Assembly (NCBI GenBank): GCA_017883285.1
Contig: JADGNV010000074.1
Location: 1-55,231 of the forward strand
Direction of reading: 5' to 3'
DNA length: 55,231 bases
Source: Candidatus Aminicenantota bacterium
Lineage (GTDB): Bacteria > Acidobacteriota > Aminicenantia > Aminicenantales > UBA4085
Positions 8,320 through 16,472 of this stretch are shown piece after piece. The translations under genes were made by a program, and so were the position numbers. Numbering within the stretch: position 1 is the stretch's first letter; the number at the start of each line of letters is the position of its first letter. The notes under the pieces were generated by a model that was not told the origin of the DNA, searched no databases, and was given only the letters and a program-made list of their open reading frames with translations.

Positions 8320-10485
8320 CTACTTCAATCCCGCGAGATACGCCGCCAGTCCCGGCTTCTTGACGATCTCCAGCGCCTCGTCGGCGGAGAGGCCGCGCTT
8401 CTGGCGGATCGATTCCAGGATGCGGACGATCGAAAGCGGCACTTCGGCCGCCTGCCCGACGTCCTGCGCCCGCTCCTTCATGAAGGCGATGGAGTCGAAG
8501 AGGACTGCGTTCGCTTCGCCGTAGGAGATCGGCTTCCGGACGCCGTTCTGCCGGACCCATCCGGGCGCGGCTAGGATGTCGTTCACATGGAGCTGGATGA
8601 GGTAGGTCGCCCGGCCGATGAGCTTGAGGTTCGACGGGCTGACGTTGGTCATCGTGTTGCCGACGACCTTGCCGAGCTTGGCCATGACCGCCGTCGAGTG
8701 GGCGTTGAGCGCTATCTTCAAGGCGATCTGCGCATCGAGGCCGAAAGGATCGTTGTCGCCGGCGACTTCGAGCCGGACCACGACCCGCGGCGCTTTTGAC
8801 GGCCCCAGGGCCGCGGCCGGATCGGGCGCGGCGACGGCGCCTTTGGCCGGCTTTTCCGCGATCACAATGAGCCCCAATCCCGCGCCGCTCCTCGCGGCCA
8901 GGTCGGCGAACCTGCGGAACGCGGAACTCGCATCCCGGAGGCCACTGATTTCCCCGGGCAGGAGCGCGGCCACGCCGACGTCGCCCGCCCGGAGGCCGCG
9001 CTTCTTCGTATTGGGCTCGGCGAACGAGAAGTCGTAGAGGAGCGCCTGGGCGTCGCCCGCTTTCTCAAGGCTGGCCAAGGCCTTATCTTTAAGATAAGGA
9101 TCTTCGATCTGCTCCTCGAACGGCTTTCGATAGATGTCGGCTCCCAGCCCCCGGAACGGCCGCCCGAGAAACGCGCGCCAGGCGGATTTCGCGTCCGGCG
9201 CCTCGGTCCAGACCTGGCTCCAGCATTTCCGGGCCGGCTCCGCGACGGTGTCCAGCGGATAGAGCCGGAAGGTGGGACTCCGCTCCGTGCTGTCGATGAA
9301 AACGGTGATGAGACCCCGCTTGGCGAAATAGGTCGAAAATTTGTTCGCCGCATACGCCTGGGCCTCGAGGTTCGTTAAACGCGCGAGGGCCGGGACGTTA
9401 TTCTTGATCTCCCGGAGGAGCGCCGGAAACCTCCGCAGGCGGGCCTCGATCCCCGTCTCCGCGGCGAATCCCAGCCGGGCCATGTCCTTCTTCCCGAGCG
9501 ACCGGCGCAGCACGCGCTCCGCCGCCGTCTGGAGGGCGCTCGCGACGACGTACGTTTCGATCGTCGTGGCCTGCATCCGGGTCGAACCGGTGATGGCCTG
9601 CGGCCCGGTCGTCAGGTTGATCTTGGTGATGCCGTCCGCCTCGAGCACCCGGCGGCTCCGCTCGAACGGCATCAGCTTGTCGTTCGGGTTGTTGTAAATG
9701 AAATAGATCTTCTTGCGGCTCTCGCGCGGGTCGAACCCGGCCTCCGCCCGCCATTGCTCGAGCGCCCCGAGGACGGTCCCGATGACCGAGGACGTCTCGC
9801 CGCCCTCGGTGACGCCGATGACGAGGTCGCCCTTCTTTACGGCGCGGTCCTTGAGCTGGAGGCGGCCGATGAGCTGGAGGTCCTCGAAGCCCTCGAGCGA
9901 ACTGATGAGCGCCCGGTCCGCGCCCGTCATTTCGCCGATGAGCCGGTCTCCGACGTCCCGGCCGACCGCGGGCTGGACCTTGGCCCAGAGGTCGGGCTCG
10001 GCCTGGACCTTCTTCCAGAACGGGCGCCAGAACGCGCTCTCCATCTGCTTCGCCAGGCGGCCGGTCGCCCCGCAGCCGTAGACGTAGATCTTCCGCTTGC
10101 CGAGGACGGCGGATTCGATCTCGGAAACGAGCTGATCCAGCAGACTCTTCTCTCCGGCGAGCGTTTCCAGCCGGGCGGCCACGTCCTCGTCCACGGCGAC
10201 GAGCATCCGCAGGCCGGCCTCCGTGTCGGCGGCGATCCTCTCGCCGAGCGACCAGGTCTTGGGGTGGCGCTGCTCGGTGAGGAGGGTGTGGAGCTGGAAC
10301 TGCGTCTTGTCGACGACGTAGTCGACGGATTCGGGGGAGGCCGTGATCCCGAGGAGCTGGAGGAGGCTCGCGTCGGACTGGCCCCCGGCGGCGGGAGCGA
10401 GGAGTGCGGCCAGGACGGCGGCCGCGGGGAGGAGGCGGACCGCTCCGCGGCGGCGCGGGCTACGAGCCGTACTGGTGGGTGTCAT
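8320..10485 (-). CDS. MurQ-like SIS-domain protein with predicted signal peptide and large insertion
   Basis: 721 residues against about 300 for MurQ (N-acetylmuramic acid 6-phosphate etherase). MurQ-like signatures appear in order: GCGATGRL (137-144), a SLEGFEDLQ segment near 197-204, TGSTRM (299-304) and NAHSTAVMAKLGKVVGN near 594-610. In MurQ the last two are adjacent; here about 275 residues separate them. The N-terminus (RRR, then a hydrophobic stretch about residues 17-33, then AAGGQ) looks like a cleavable signal peptide, odd for a sugar-phosphate enzyme. ATG 10485 has AAGGAG upstream and overlaps the deaminase stop by 26 bp. It is the last gene of the tatA-tatC transcript. Function uncertain. 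Confidence 0.75.
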   Translation of the reverse strand: MTPTSTARSPRRRGAVRLLPAAAVLAALLAPAAGGQSDASLLQLLGITASPESVDYVVDKTQFQLHTLLTEQRHPKTWSLGERIAADTEAGLRMLVAVDEDVAARLETLAGEKSLLDQLVSEIESAVLGKRKIYVYGCGATGRLAKQMESAFWRPFWKKVQAEPDLWAKVQPAVGRDVGDRLIGEMTGADRALISSLEGFEDLQLIGRLQLKDRAVKKGDLVIGVTEGGETSSVIGTVLGALEQWRAEAGFDPRESRKKIYFIYNNPNDKLMPFERSRRVLEADGITKINLTTGPQAITGSTRMQATTIETYVVASALQTAAERVLRRSLGKKDMARLGFAAETGIEARLRRFPALLREIKNNVPALARLTNLEAQAYAANKFSTYFAKRGLITVFIDSTERSPTFRLYPLDTVAEPARKCWSQVWTEAPDAKSAWRAFLGRPFRGLGADIYRKPFEEQIEDPYLKDKALASLEKAGDAQALLYDFSFAEPNTKKRGLRAGDVGVAALLPGEISGLRDASSAFRRFADLAARSGAGLGLIVIAEKPAKGAVAAPDPAAALGPSKAPRVVVRLEVAGDNDPFGLDAQIALKIALNAHSTAVMAKLGKVVGNTMTNVSPSNLKLIGRATYLIQLHVNDILAAPGWVRQNGVRKPISYGEANAVLFDSIAFMKERAQDVGQAAEVPLSIVRILESIRQKRGLSADEALEIVKKPGLAAYLAGLK

Positions 10486-10972
10486 CGAGGATGTCTCCTT
10501 CGCGCCAGGCTCTCGCCCACTCCTCGATCGTGAAGATCGCCGGCGCGTCGGCGGCGGTCGAGCAGACGACGCGGGTCAGGCCGGCATTGAGGATCATCTT
10601 CTTGCAGATGAAGCAGGGGAAGGCGTTGATGGCCGCCCCGCCCTCCATGGCCGTCCCGAAGATGTACATGTCGCCGCCGAGGAGGCTCACGCCCGCCCGG
10701 GCGGCGTTGATGATCGAGTTCTGCTCGGCGTGGACGCTGCGGCAGAGCTCGTAGCGCTGGCCGTGGGGGATGCCGAGCCGGTCGCGCAGGCAGAACCCGT
10801 GCTCGACGCTGTCCCGGGTCTTGCGCGGGGCCCCGACGTAGCCCGTAGAGATGATCTGATCGTCGCGGACGATGATCGCCCCGATCGAGCGGCGGAAGCA
10901 GGTGCTCCGGCGGGCGACCTCCCGGGCGATGCCCAGGTAGTACTCTTCCTTCGAAATGCGGGGCGTGGTCAT
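10460..10972 (-). CDS. dCMP deaminase-family zinc deaminase
   Basis: 170 residues from ATG 10972, which overlaps the stop of the upstream kinase gene (ATGA). Zinc and catalytic motifs are present: HAE in CRSVHAEQN and PCxxC in FPCFICKKM. The family deaminates (d)CMP-type pyrimidines, and ComEB-type members resemble this one. The N-terminus (EEYYLGIAREVARRS, then GAIIV) is typical. Coupling to a P-loop kinase suggests deoxynucleotide metabolism. A start further upstream would overlap the kinase gene deeply and is less likely. Confidence 0.85.
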   Translation of the reverse strand: MTTPRISKEEYYLGIAREVARRSTCFRRSIGAIIVRDDQIISTGYVGAPRKTRDSVEHGFCLRDRLGIPHGQRYELCRSVHAEQNSIINAARAGVSLLGGDMYIFGTAMEGGAAINAFPCFICKKMILNAGLTRVVCSTAADAPAIFTIEEWARAWREGDILDDTHQYGS

Positions 10973-11514
10973 AGGAGCTCCTCCAGTTTGCGGTGCAGGT
11001 CGTCCAGGGTCCCGTCGTTGATGAGGATTCGGTCGGCCAGGGCCATGCACCGGCCGAGCTGCTGGGCGTCCGGGTCCGAGCCGTTCTCCTCGGCCTCCTT
11101 CCGGAGGAAGGCGGCGAGGTCCGGGGCCGATTCGTTCCGGCCCCGCTTCGCTACGCGCTCGAACCGGAGCGCGGGCGGCGCGTCCAGGGCGATGAGGATA
11201 AAGCCCGGCTGCGTCCGCAGGAATTCGATCTCGAGCGGGTTGCGGATGCTGTCGATCACCGCCCGGCCGCGGATCCTGGTTACGATCCGCCGGGCGAGCA
11301 CGTCGGGCCCGCCTTCGCGGCGGAGGGCGTTGCCCTTGCGGATGAGATTGTCGCGGCTCGGCTCGAGGCCCTCGGCCGCGAGGACGTCGCGGATGACGTC
11401 GGACAGCGAGTGGTATTCGTAGCCGCGGCTCACGAGGAAGGCCGCGGCCTCGCCTTTGCCGGTGCCGTTGGTCCCGGTCAGACCGATGAGGCGGGGACGG
11501 TCGGAGGCGGCCAT
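10969..11514 (-). CDS. P-loop nucleotide/dephospho-CoA kinase-like protein
   Basis: 181 residues. Walker A is GLTGTNGTGKGE near the N-terminus, and the overall layout resembles small nucleoside-monophosphate or dephospho-CoA kinases (VIDSIRNPLEIEFL as an acid-containing strand, then an Arg-rich lid with RVAKRGRNE). The exact substrate is not evident. ATG 11514 is chosen; a GTG at 11523 overlaps the tatC stop as GTGA and is a credible alternative. The stop overlaps the deaminase start, so kinase and deaminase are translationally coupled, suggesting action on the same nucleotide pool. Confidence 0.7.
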   Translation of the reverse strand: MAASDRPRLIGLTGTNGTGKGEAAAFLVSRGYEYHSLSDVIRDVLAAEGLEPSRDNLIRKGNALRREGGPDVLARRIVTRIRGRAVIDSIRNPLEIEFLRTQPGFILIALDAPPALRFERVAKRGRNESAPDLAAFLRKEAEENGSDPDAQQLGRCMALADRILINDGTLDDLHRKLEELL

Positions 11515-11519
11515 GGGGA

Positions 11520-12326
11520 TCACGCCGGGACGGGTTTGCCCGACTTGGCGGCCTTCTTGGTCCGCCGCTTTTCCTTGCGGGCGGTCCGCTCCTTCCCGAA
11601 GAAGAACGCGATCACGATGCCCAGGCTGTAGAGGGCCAGCATGGGCAGGGCTAGGATCGACTGGTTGATCGGATCCGGCGTGGGGGTGATGAAAGCGGCT
11701 ATGATGAAGACCGCCAGGATCGCATACTTGAAGTGCTTGAGCATCCAACGGGAGTTCACGATCCCCATCCGGGAGAGGAAGAAGATCAGGGTCGGCGTCT
11801 CGAAGACGGCGCCTATGCCCAGGAGCAGTTTCACCATCAGGCTGAAATATTCCTCGATGGTGATGATGGCCTGGAAATCCTGGCCGATCTGGAGGAAGAA
11901 ACGGCAGGCGTAGGGGAAGACGACGAAGTAGCCGAACAGGGCCCCGAGCATGAAGAACAGCGAGGTGAAGATGACGAAAGGCCAGACGTACTTCTTCTCC
12001 TTCTTGTATAGGCCGGGGGCCACGAAATACCAGACCTGGAGGAGGATGAGCGGGATGGCGATGAAGAGCGCGATCAGGAAGGCGACCTTCATGTACACCA
12101 TGAACGGCGAGGTGAGCTTGAAGAAGGCGAGCTTGTTCTGCCCCTTGGGCAGGTATTGGGTGACGGGCCTGGTCAGAATGTTGAAGATGTCGCTGGCCCA
12201 AATTGCGCCCGGGATCAGGCCGACGAACAGAGCGATCAGCGAATAGATCAGGCGTTTGCGCAGGTCCTCGAGGTGCTCGAGGAAGGTCATCTCGTCGGGA
12301 GACTTCTTGACCTTAGCCTTCCCCAT
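11520..12326 (-). CDS. tatC: Sec-independent protein translocase subunit TatC
   Basis: 268 residues from ATG 12326; ATG 12338 (272 aa) is also possible but its AAGG sits against the start codon. TatC is the twin-arginine signal receptor in the inner membrane. The N-terminus has the family motif FLEHLEDLRKRL, followed by six hydrophobic segments, and a conserved region around FGYFVVFPYACRFF. The C-terminal tail is Lys-rich and cytoplasmic. It overlaps the tatA end, so the two are coupled. The window also holds a plausible substrate, the superoxide reductase at 20505-20912. Confidence 0.95.
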   Translation of the reverse strand: MGKAKVKKSPDEMTFLEHLEDLRKRLIYSLIALFVGLIPGAIWASDIFNILTRPVTQYLPKGQNKLAFFKLTSPFMVYMKVAFLIALFIAIPLILLQVWYFVAPGLYKKEKKYVWPFVIFTSLFFMLGALFGYFVVFPYACRFFLQIGQDFQAIITIEEYFSLMVKLLLGIGAVFETPTLIFFLSRMGIVNSRWMLKHFKYAILAVFIIAAFITPTPDPINQSILALPMLALYSLGIVIAFFFGKERTARKEKRRTKKAAKSGKPVPA

Positions 12327-12681
12327 GCGTCTTTCCATCCTTGGCGGAGTCCGCGACGTCTGCGACGACCAGGTCGTCTTTGACGACCGAGTCGTCCGGA
12401 GGGGCGTTCAGGTCCCGGGTGAGATCCTTGATCTCGTTCGGGAGCTCGAGTGTCCCCGAGACCTCTTTTTTGATATCCGCGAGGTCGTTCTTGATGTCCT
12501 TGAATTCCTCGGCGTTGATCTGCTCCTCGAACTTGCCCTTGATCTCCTCGGTGGTCCGCTTGAATTCGCGCATGGCCTTGCCGAGGGAGCGGCCGACCTC
12601 CGGGAGCTTCTTGGGGCCGAAGACGATGAGGGCGATGACCAGAATCAGGAGCAATTCCGGCATCCCGAGGCTTCCGAACAT
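12313..12681 (-). CDS. tatA: Sec-independent translocase protein TatA/TatB family
   Basis: 122 residues. The N-terminal membrane segment (MPELLLILVIALIVFG) and the FGPKKLPEVGRSLGKAMREFK amphipathic helix are textbook TatA. The cytoplasmic tail is charged. Residues 96-108 (DDSVVKDDLVVAD) are encoded by copy B of the 39-bp palindrome, apparently inserted in the dispensable tail. Only one TatA/B-type gene is visible, so it may serve both roles. It is the first gene of a five-gene minus-strand unit. Confidence 0.92.
   Translation of the reverse strand: MFGSLGMPELLLILVIALIVFGPKKLPEVGRSLGKAMREFKRTTEEIKGKFEEQINAEEFKDIKNDLADIKKEVSGTLELPNEIKDLTRDLNAPPDDSVVKDDLVVADVADSAKDGKTHGEG
12358..12396. repeat. 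39-bp coding palindrome, copy B
   Basis: The unit has the same 39-nt length and the same start (GTCTGCGAC) as copy A, with arms GACGACCAGGTCGTC and GACGACCGAGTCGTC around TTT. It lies in tatA in the opposite orientation to its host frame and covers codons 96-108 exactly. Differences from copy A at paired positions preserve complementarity. Confidence 0.75.
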
Positions 12682-12803
12682 GCTTATGTCTTCTCCAAAA
12701 TCGATGAATCGACCCTCGAAATATACGCCCCGCCCTATTATTAGTCAAGCCGACGAGATCCGGCGTTGGGGTCGGCCCAAGGCCCTCATAGCCTCCGTTC
12801 GTC

Positions 12804-12832
12804 TTTACTTTACCGCCCCCGTTTGGTAGAAT
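12804..12832 (+). promoter_or_regulatory. Sigma-70-type promoter for the ctp-to-mutL gene run
   Basis: TTTACT (12804-12809) and TAGAAT (12827-12832) are 17 bp apart, just upstream of the ctp start at 12850. The 168-bp gap 12682-12849 is the divergent control region for tatA and ctp. Confidence 0.5.
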
Positions 12833-12849
12833 CCTTCCTCTGTAACGCC

Positions 12850-14418
12850 ATGAAAAAGAAGCTTTTCTTGGTCGCGGGCCTGCTCCTGGTGGCCGTCTTC
12901 TCGCGCCTCGGTGCCCGGAACGACCAGATCTGGGACGATTCCCTCGACAAGCTCGCGGCCATGGCCGCCCTGGTCGAGCAGAACTACTTCCAGCCCGTCG
13001 AAGCCGACAAGATGATGCAGGAGTCGATCAAGGGCATGCTCCAGACGCTCGATCCCCACTCCTATTTCCTCGATCCCGACGGCTTCTCCCGGATGTTCGA
13101 GGAGCAGAAGGGCAAATATTACGGCATCGGGACCCAGATCCAGAAGCAGGAAGACCGGCTCGTGGTGATCGCCCCGATCGAGGGCGGCCCCTCCTGGCGC
13201 CTGGGCGTCCAGTCGGGCGACATCATCTCCCACATCAACGGCGAGAGCACCAAACCGATCTCGTCCCAGGATGCCGTCGACAAGCTCCGCGGCCCGAAAG
13301 GCACGAAAGTCAATATCACCATCGCCCGCGAGGGTCTCGAAAAATCCCTCGAGCTCACGATCGTCCGGGAGGAGATCCCCCTCTACAGCGTCCCCTACGC
13401 CTTTCTCCTCGACGAGGGCGTCGGCTACATCTTCATCCGCAACTTCGCCGAGACGACGGGCGACGAATTCAAGGAAAAGATGGCGACCCTGACCAAGCAG
13501 GGCATGAAGAGCCTCATCCTCGACCTCCGCGGCGACCCCGGCGGGGCGCTCGTCCCGGCCATCGAGGTCTCGGACCAGTTCCTGCCCAAGGGCGACCTCA
13601 TCGTCTCGGTCAAGGGCCGGAACCCGATCTACGGCCGCGAGTACCGCGCCCAGGCGAACAACGAATACGAGAAGCTGCCGGTCATCGTCCTCATCAACCA
13701 GGGCAGCGCCAGCGCCTCGGAGATCGTGGCCGGGGCGATCATGGACCACGACCGGGGCCTCGTCATCGGCGAGGACTCCTGGGGGAAGGGCCTCGTCCAG
13801 ACGATGTTCCCCGTCGCCTCCAACATGGCCGTGGCCCTGACCATCGCCAAGTACTACACGCCGAGCGGACGGTGCATCCAGCGGGACTACAGCCGGCTCG
13901 ACGATTACCTCCTGGACAAGGTCGCGGCCGACAAGCCGCGCGAGGTGAAGTTCACGTCCAAGGGCCGGAAGGTCCTGGGCGAGGGCGGCATCAAACCCGA
14001 CTACGAAGTGAAATTCTCCATCAAGCCCTACACGGTCGATTTGCGCATCCAGGGCGCCTTTTTCTCTTATGCGCGCAAGTTCGTCGCCCACCAGACGCCC
14101 CTCTCCCAGCGGTTCGTGTTTCCCCAGGACGCTCAGGGCGGCGGCGCGGTGGCGGCGGGCAAGATCCAGCTCGGGAAGACGTTCGTCGCCGATGCGGCCG
14201 TCCTCGCCGATTTCCGGGACTACGTCCAGGCCAACAAGCTCGCCTATGACGCCAAGGCGTACAAAGAGGCCGAGGTCGAGATCAGGCACGAGCTCGAACG
14301 CGAGGTTTCGACGGCCGTCTGGGGCCTCGAGCCCGGCTGGCGGGCCTACGAGATCAGCGACAACGTGATCCTGAAGGCCATCCAGGCGATGCCGGAATCC
14401 GCCAAGTTCCTGAATTGA
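12850..14418 (+). CDS. S41 carboxyl-terminal processing protease
   Basis: 522 residues from ATG 12850. An N-terminal KKK plus hydrophobic stretch (residues 5-19) is a signal peptide or anchor, so the enzyme acts in the periplasm. A PDZ domain covers about 100-180 (GGPSWRLGVQSGDII). The catalytic dyad is S288 (GSASASEI) and K313 (SWGKGLVQ), 25 residues apart as in Prc and CtpB. The 130 residues after the protease core are longer than in minimal CtpA. Such enzymes trim or degrade envelope proteins from their C-termini. Confidence 0.92.
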   Translation: MKKKLFLVAGLLLVAVFSRLGARNDQIWDDSLDKLAAMAALVEQNYFQPVEADKMMQESIKGMLQTLDPHSYFLDPDGFSRMFEEQKGKYYGIGTQIQKQEDRLVVIAPIEGGPSWRLGVQSGDIISHINGESTKPISSQDAVDKLRGPKGTKVNITIAREGLEKSLELTIVREEIPLYSVPYAFLLDEGVGYIFIRNFAETTGDEFKEKMATLTKQGMKSLILDLRGDPGGALVPAIEVSDQFLPKGDLIVSVKGRNPIYGREYRAQANNEYEKLPVIVLINQGSASASEIVAGAIMDHDRGLVIGEDSWGKGLVQTMFPVASNMAVALTIAKYYTPSGRCIQRDYSRLDDYLLDKVAADKPREVKFTSKGRKVLGEGGIKPDYEVKFSIKPYTVDLRIQGAFFSYARKFVAHQTPLSQRFVFPQDAQGGGAVAAGKIQLGKTFVADAAVLADFRDYVQANKLAYDAKAYKEAEVEIRHELEREVSTAVWGLEPGWRAYEISDNVILKAIQAMPESAKFLN

Positions 14419-14468
14419 GGGGACCGGTGCGGAGGGATGCCGGAGGAAGTTTCTCCGAGGGGGCGCCG

Positions 14469-14921
14469 ATGAGAATCGCACTCGCGTCCGACCACGCCGC
14501 CTACGACTTGAAGGCGGGCATCGCCCGCTATCTCGCCGCCCGCGCGATCCCGTTCGACGATCTCGGCTGCGGGCCGGGCGAGACCGTGGACTACCCCGAA
14601 TACGCCGCTAAGGCGGCGGAGCGCGTCCAGTCCGGCGCGTGCGACCGGGCGATCCTTGGCTGCGGGACCGGGATCGGCATGGCGGTAGCCGCTAACAAGT
14701 TCAAGGGGCTCCGGGCGACGCCCTGCTGGAGCCCGTTCACCGCCGAGGTGTCCCGGAAGCACAACGATTCCAATTGCCTGTCCGTCGGCGGCCGGACCCT
14801 CGGCCTCGACGAGGCCCTGGAGATCGTCCGGATCTGGCTCGAGACGCCGTTCGAGGGCGGGCGCCACGCCCGGCGGGTGGACGAGATCAAGGCGCTCGAA
14901 GAGCGCAATTTCAAGCCTTGA
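14469..14921 (+). CDS. rpiB: Ribose 5-phosphate isomerase B
   Basis: 150 residues, typical for RpiB. The enzyme interconverts ribose 5-phosphate and ribulose 5-phosphate. Motifs seen: SDHAAYDLK at the N-terminus, CGTGIGMAVAANK with the catalytic Cys, and HNDSNCLSVGGR. The start is ATG 14469 rather than an upstream in-frame codon, because the protein begins with the family's MRIALASDHA. It sits 50 bp after ctp and 65 bp before the glyA-like gene, in a run of pentose and purine genes, which fits ribose 5-phosphate supply for purine synthesis. Confidence 0.92.
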   Translation: MRIALASDHAAYDLKAGIARYLAARAIPFDDLGCGPGETVDYPEYAAKAAERVQSGACDRAILGCGTGIGMAVAANKFKGLRATPCWSPFTAEVSRKHNDSNCLSVGGRTLGLDEALEIVRIWLETPFEGGRHARRVDEIKALEERNFKP

Positions 14922-14986
14922 TATAAGGGCCGCGTCCGGGCGCTTTCCGGCCCCGGTCCCGGAATATATAACAGGAGATCATCATC

Positions 14987-16426
14987 ATGGCCTCATTCCC
15001 CGAAAAGATCCGGACCCTCTGCGACAAGGTGGAGCGCAACAACGTCTGGCGCCAGAAGGAATCCTTCAACCTCATCCCCTCCGAATCCACGCCCTCGCTC
15101 CTCGTCAAGATGTGCGAGATCTCGGACCCGGCCGGCCGCTACGCCGAGCACCGGACGATGAAGGGCGAGGAGATCTATTTCTACCAGGGCATCGATTTCA
15201 TCCGGGACGTCGAGGCCGAGGCCCAGCGCGAGCTCGGGGCCTATTTCGGCTGCACCGACGTCGAGCTCCGCCCGATCAGCGGCCAGATGGCCAACGAGGT
15301 CGTTTTCAAGGGCATGGTCAAGTTCCTCAACCGGGGCAAAGCCGAGGGGCAGGCGTCCCGGCGGATGCGGCTGGTCATGAACAACGACCTGAACAAGGGC
15401 GGCCATCTGAGCTCCCAGCCTATGGGCGCTCTGTTCAACTTCGTGGAAGAGGACCCGGCCACGGGGAAAGAAAACGTGGTCCACCTGCCCCTGCGCAAGG
15501 ACAACCCCTACAAACCCGATCCGGCCGCCCTCGCCGACCTCCTCGAACGGCACCGCCCCGAGCTCATCGTCTTCGGCAAGAGCATGTTCCTCTACCCCGA
15601 GCCCGTCGCGGCCGTGGCCGGGATCGTGAAGTCCTGGCCCCAGCGGCCGGTTTTGATGTACGACATGGCTCATGTCCTCGGGCTCTACGGCGCCTTCCAG
15701 GCGCCGCTCCAGGAAGGAGCGGACGTGGTCACGGGCAGCACCCACAAGACGTTCTTCGGCACCCAGCGCGGGGTCGTGGCCGGGAGCTTCCCGAAGGACA
15801 GCCCGCTCCGCCCGCTCTGGCTCGAGATCCGCTCGCGCGCCTTCCCGGGCTCGACGAGCAACCATCACCTGGGGACCCTGCTCGGACTCCTCATGGCGAC
15901 CTACGAGATGAACGAGTTCAAGGCGGCGTTCCAGGCCCAGGTCAAGGCCAACGCCAAGGCGTTCGCCAAGGCCCTTCACGCGGCCGGCATCGTCGTCGAG
16001 GGCGACCCGGGCGACGGCTATACCGAGACGCACCAGGTCCTCATCCGGGTCAAGGCCCACGGCCCCGGCCAGGTCATCGCCCGGCGCCTCGAGGAGAACA
16101 ACATCGTCGTCAACTACCAGGCCCTGCCCGACGACGCGACCTTCCTCGAGTCGAGCGGCATCCGGATCGGCGTCCAGGAAATGACCCGCTTCGGGATGAA
16201 GGAGAAGGATTTCGGCGAGCTGGCCGGCTACGTGGCCGACGTCGTCATCCGGAACAAGAACGTCAAGGGCGCGGTCAGGGCGTACCGGCAGAATTTCCTC
16301 GAGATGGGCTACTGCCTCCCGGCCAAAGACGCCGTTCCGCTCGCCGCCCGCGTCTTTAAAAGCGCGATCCCCGACCCGGCGTTCGCCGCCCGGTTCGTGG
16401 AGAAATTGCTGGGGATGCTCGGTTGA
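14987..16426 (+). CDS. Serine hydroxymethyltransferase-like PLP enzyme
   Basis: 479 residues with a CAGGAG ribosome site. The N-terminus (ESFNLIPSESTPS) and GRYAEHR resemble SHMT, and the PLP lysine is K254 in GSTHKTFFGTQRG. Standard SHMT has a THKTLRGPRGG-like motif, so this is a divergent member. It most likely interconverts serine and glycine with a folate one-carbon unit, but action on another beta-hydroxy amino acid is possible. Neighbouring purD and purE need glycine and one-carbon units, which supports the SHMT role. Confidence 0.75.
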   Translation: MASFPEKIRTLCDKVERNNVWRQKESFNLIPSESTPSLLVKMCEISDPAGRYAEHRTMKGEEIYFYQGIDFIRDVEAEAQRELGAYFGCTDVELRPISGQMANEVVFKGMVKFLNRGKAEGQASRRMRLVMNNDLNKGGHLSSQPMGALFNFVEEDPATGKENVVHLPLRKDNPYKPDPAALADLLERHRPELIVFGKSMFLYPEPVAAVAGIVKSWPQRPVLMYDMAHVLGLYGAFQAPLQEGADVVTGSTHKTFFGTQRGVVAGSFPKDSPLRPLWLEIRSRAFPGSTSNHHLGTLLGLLMATYEMNEFKAAFQAQVKANAKAFAKALHAAGIVVEGDPGDGYTETHQVLIRVKAHGPGQVIARRLEENNIVVNYQALPDDATFLESSGIRIGVQEMTRFGMKEKDFGELAGYVADVVIRNKNVKGAVRAYRQNFLEMGYCLPAKDAVPLAARVFKSAIPDPAFAARFVEKLLGMLG

Positions 16427-16472
16427 GGACAAGTCCCCGCGCGGCCGCGGGGGTCGGACAAGGAAGGACGCC

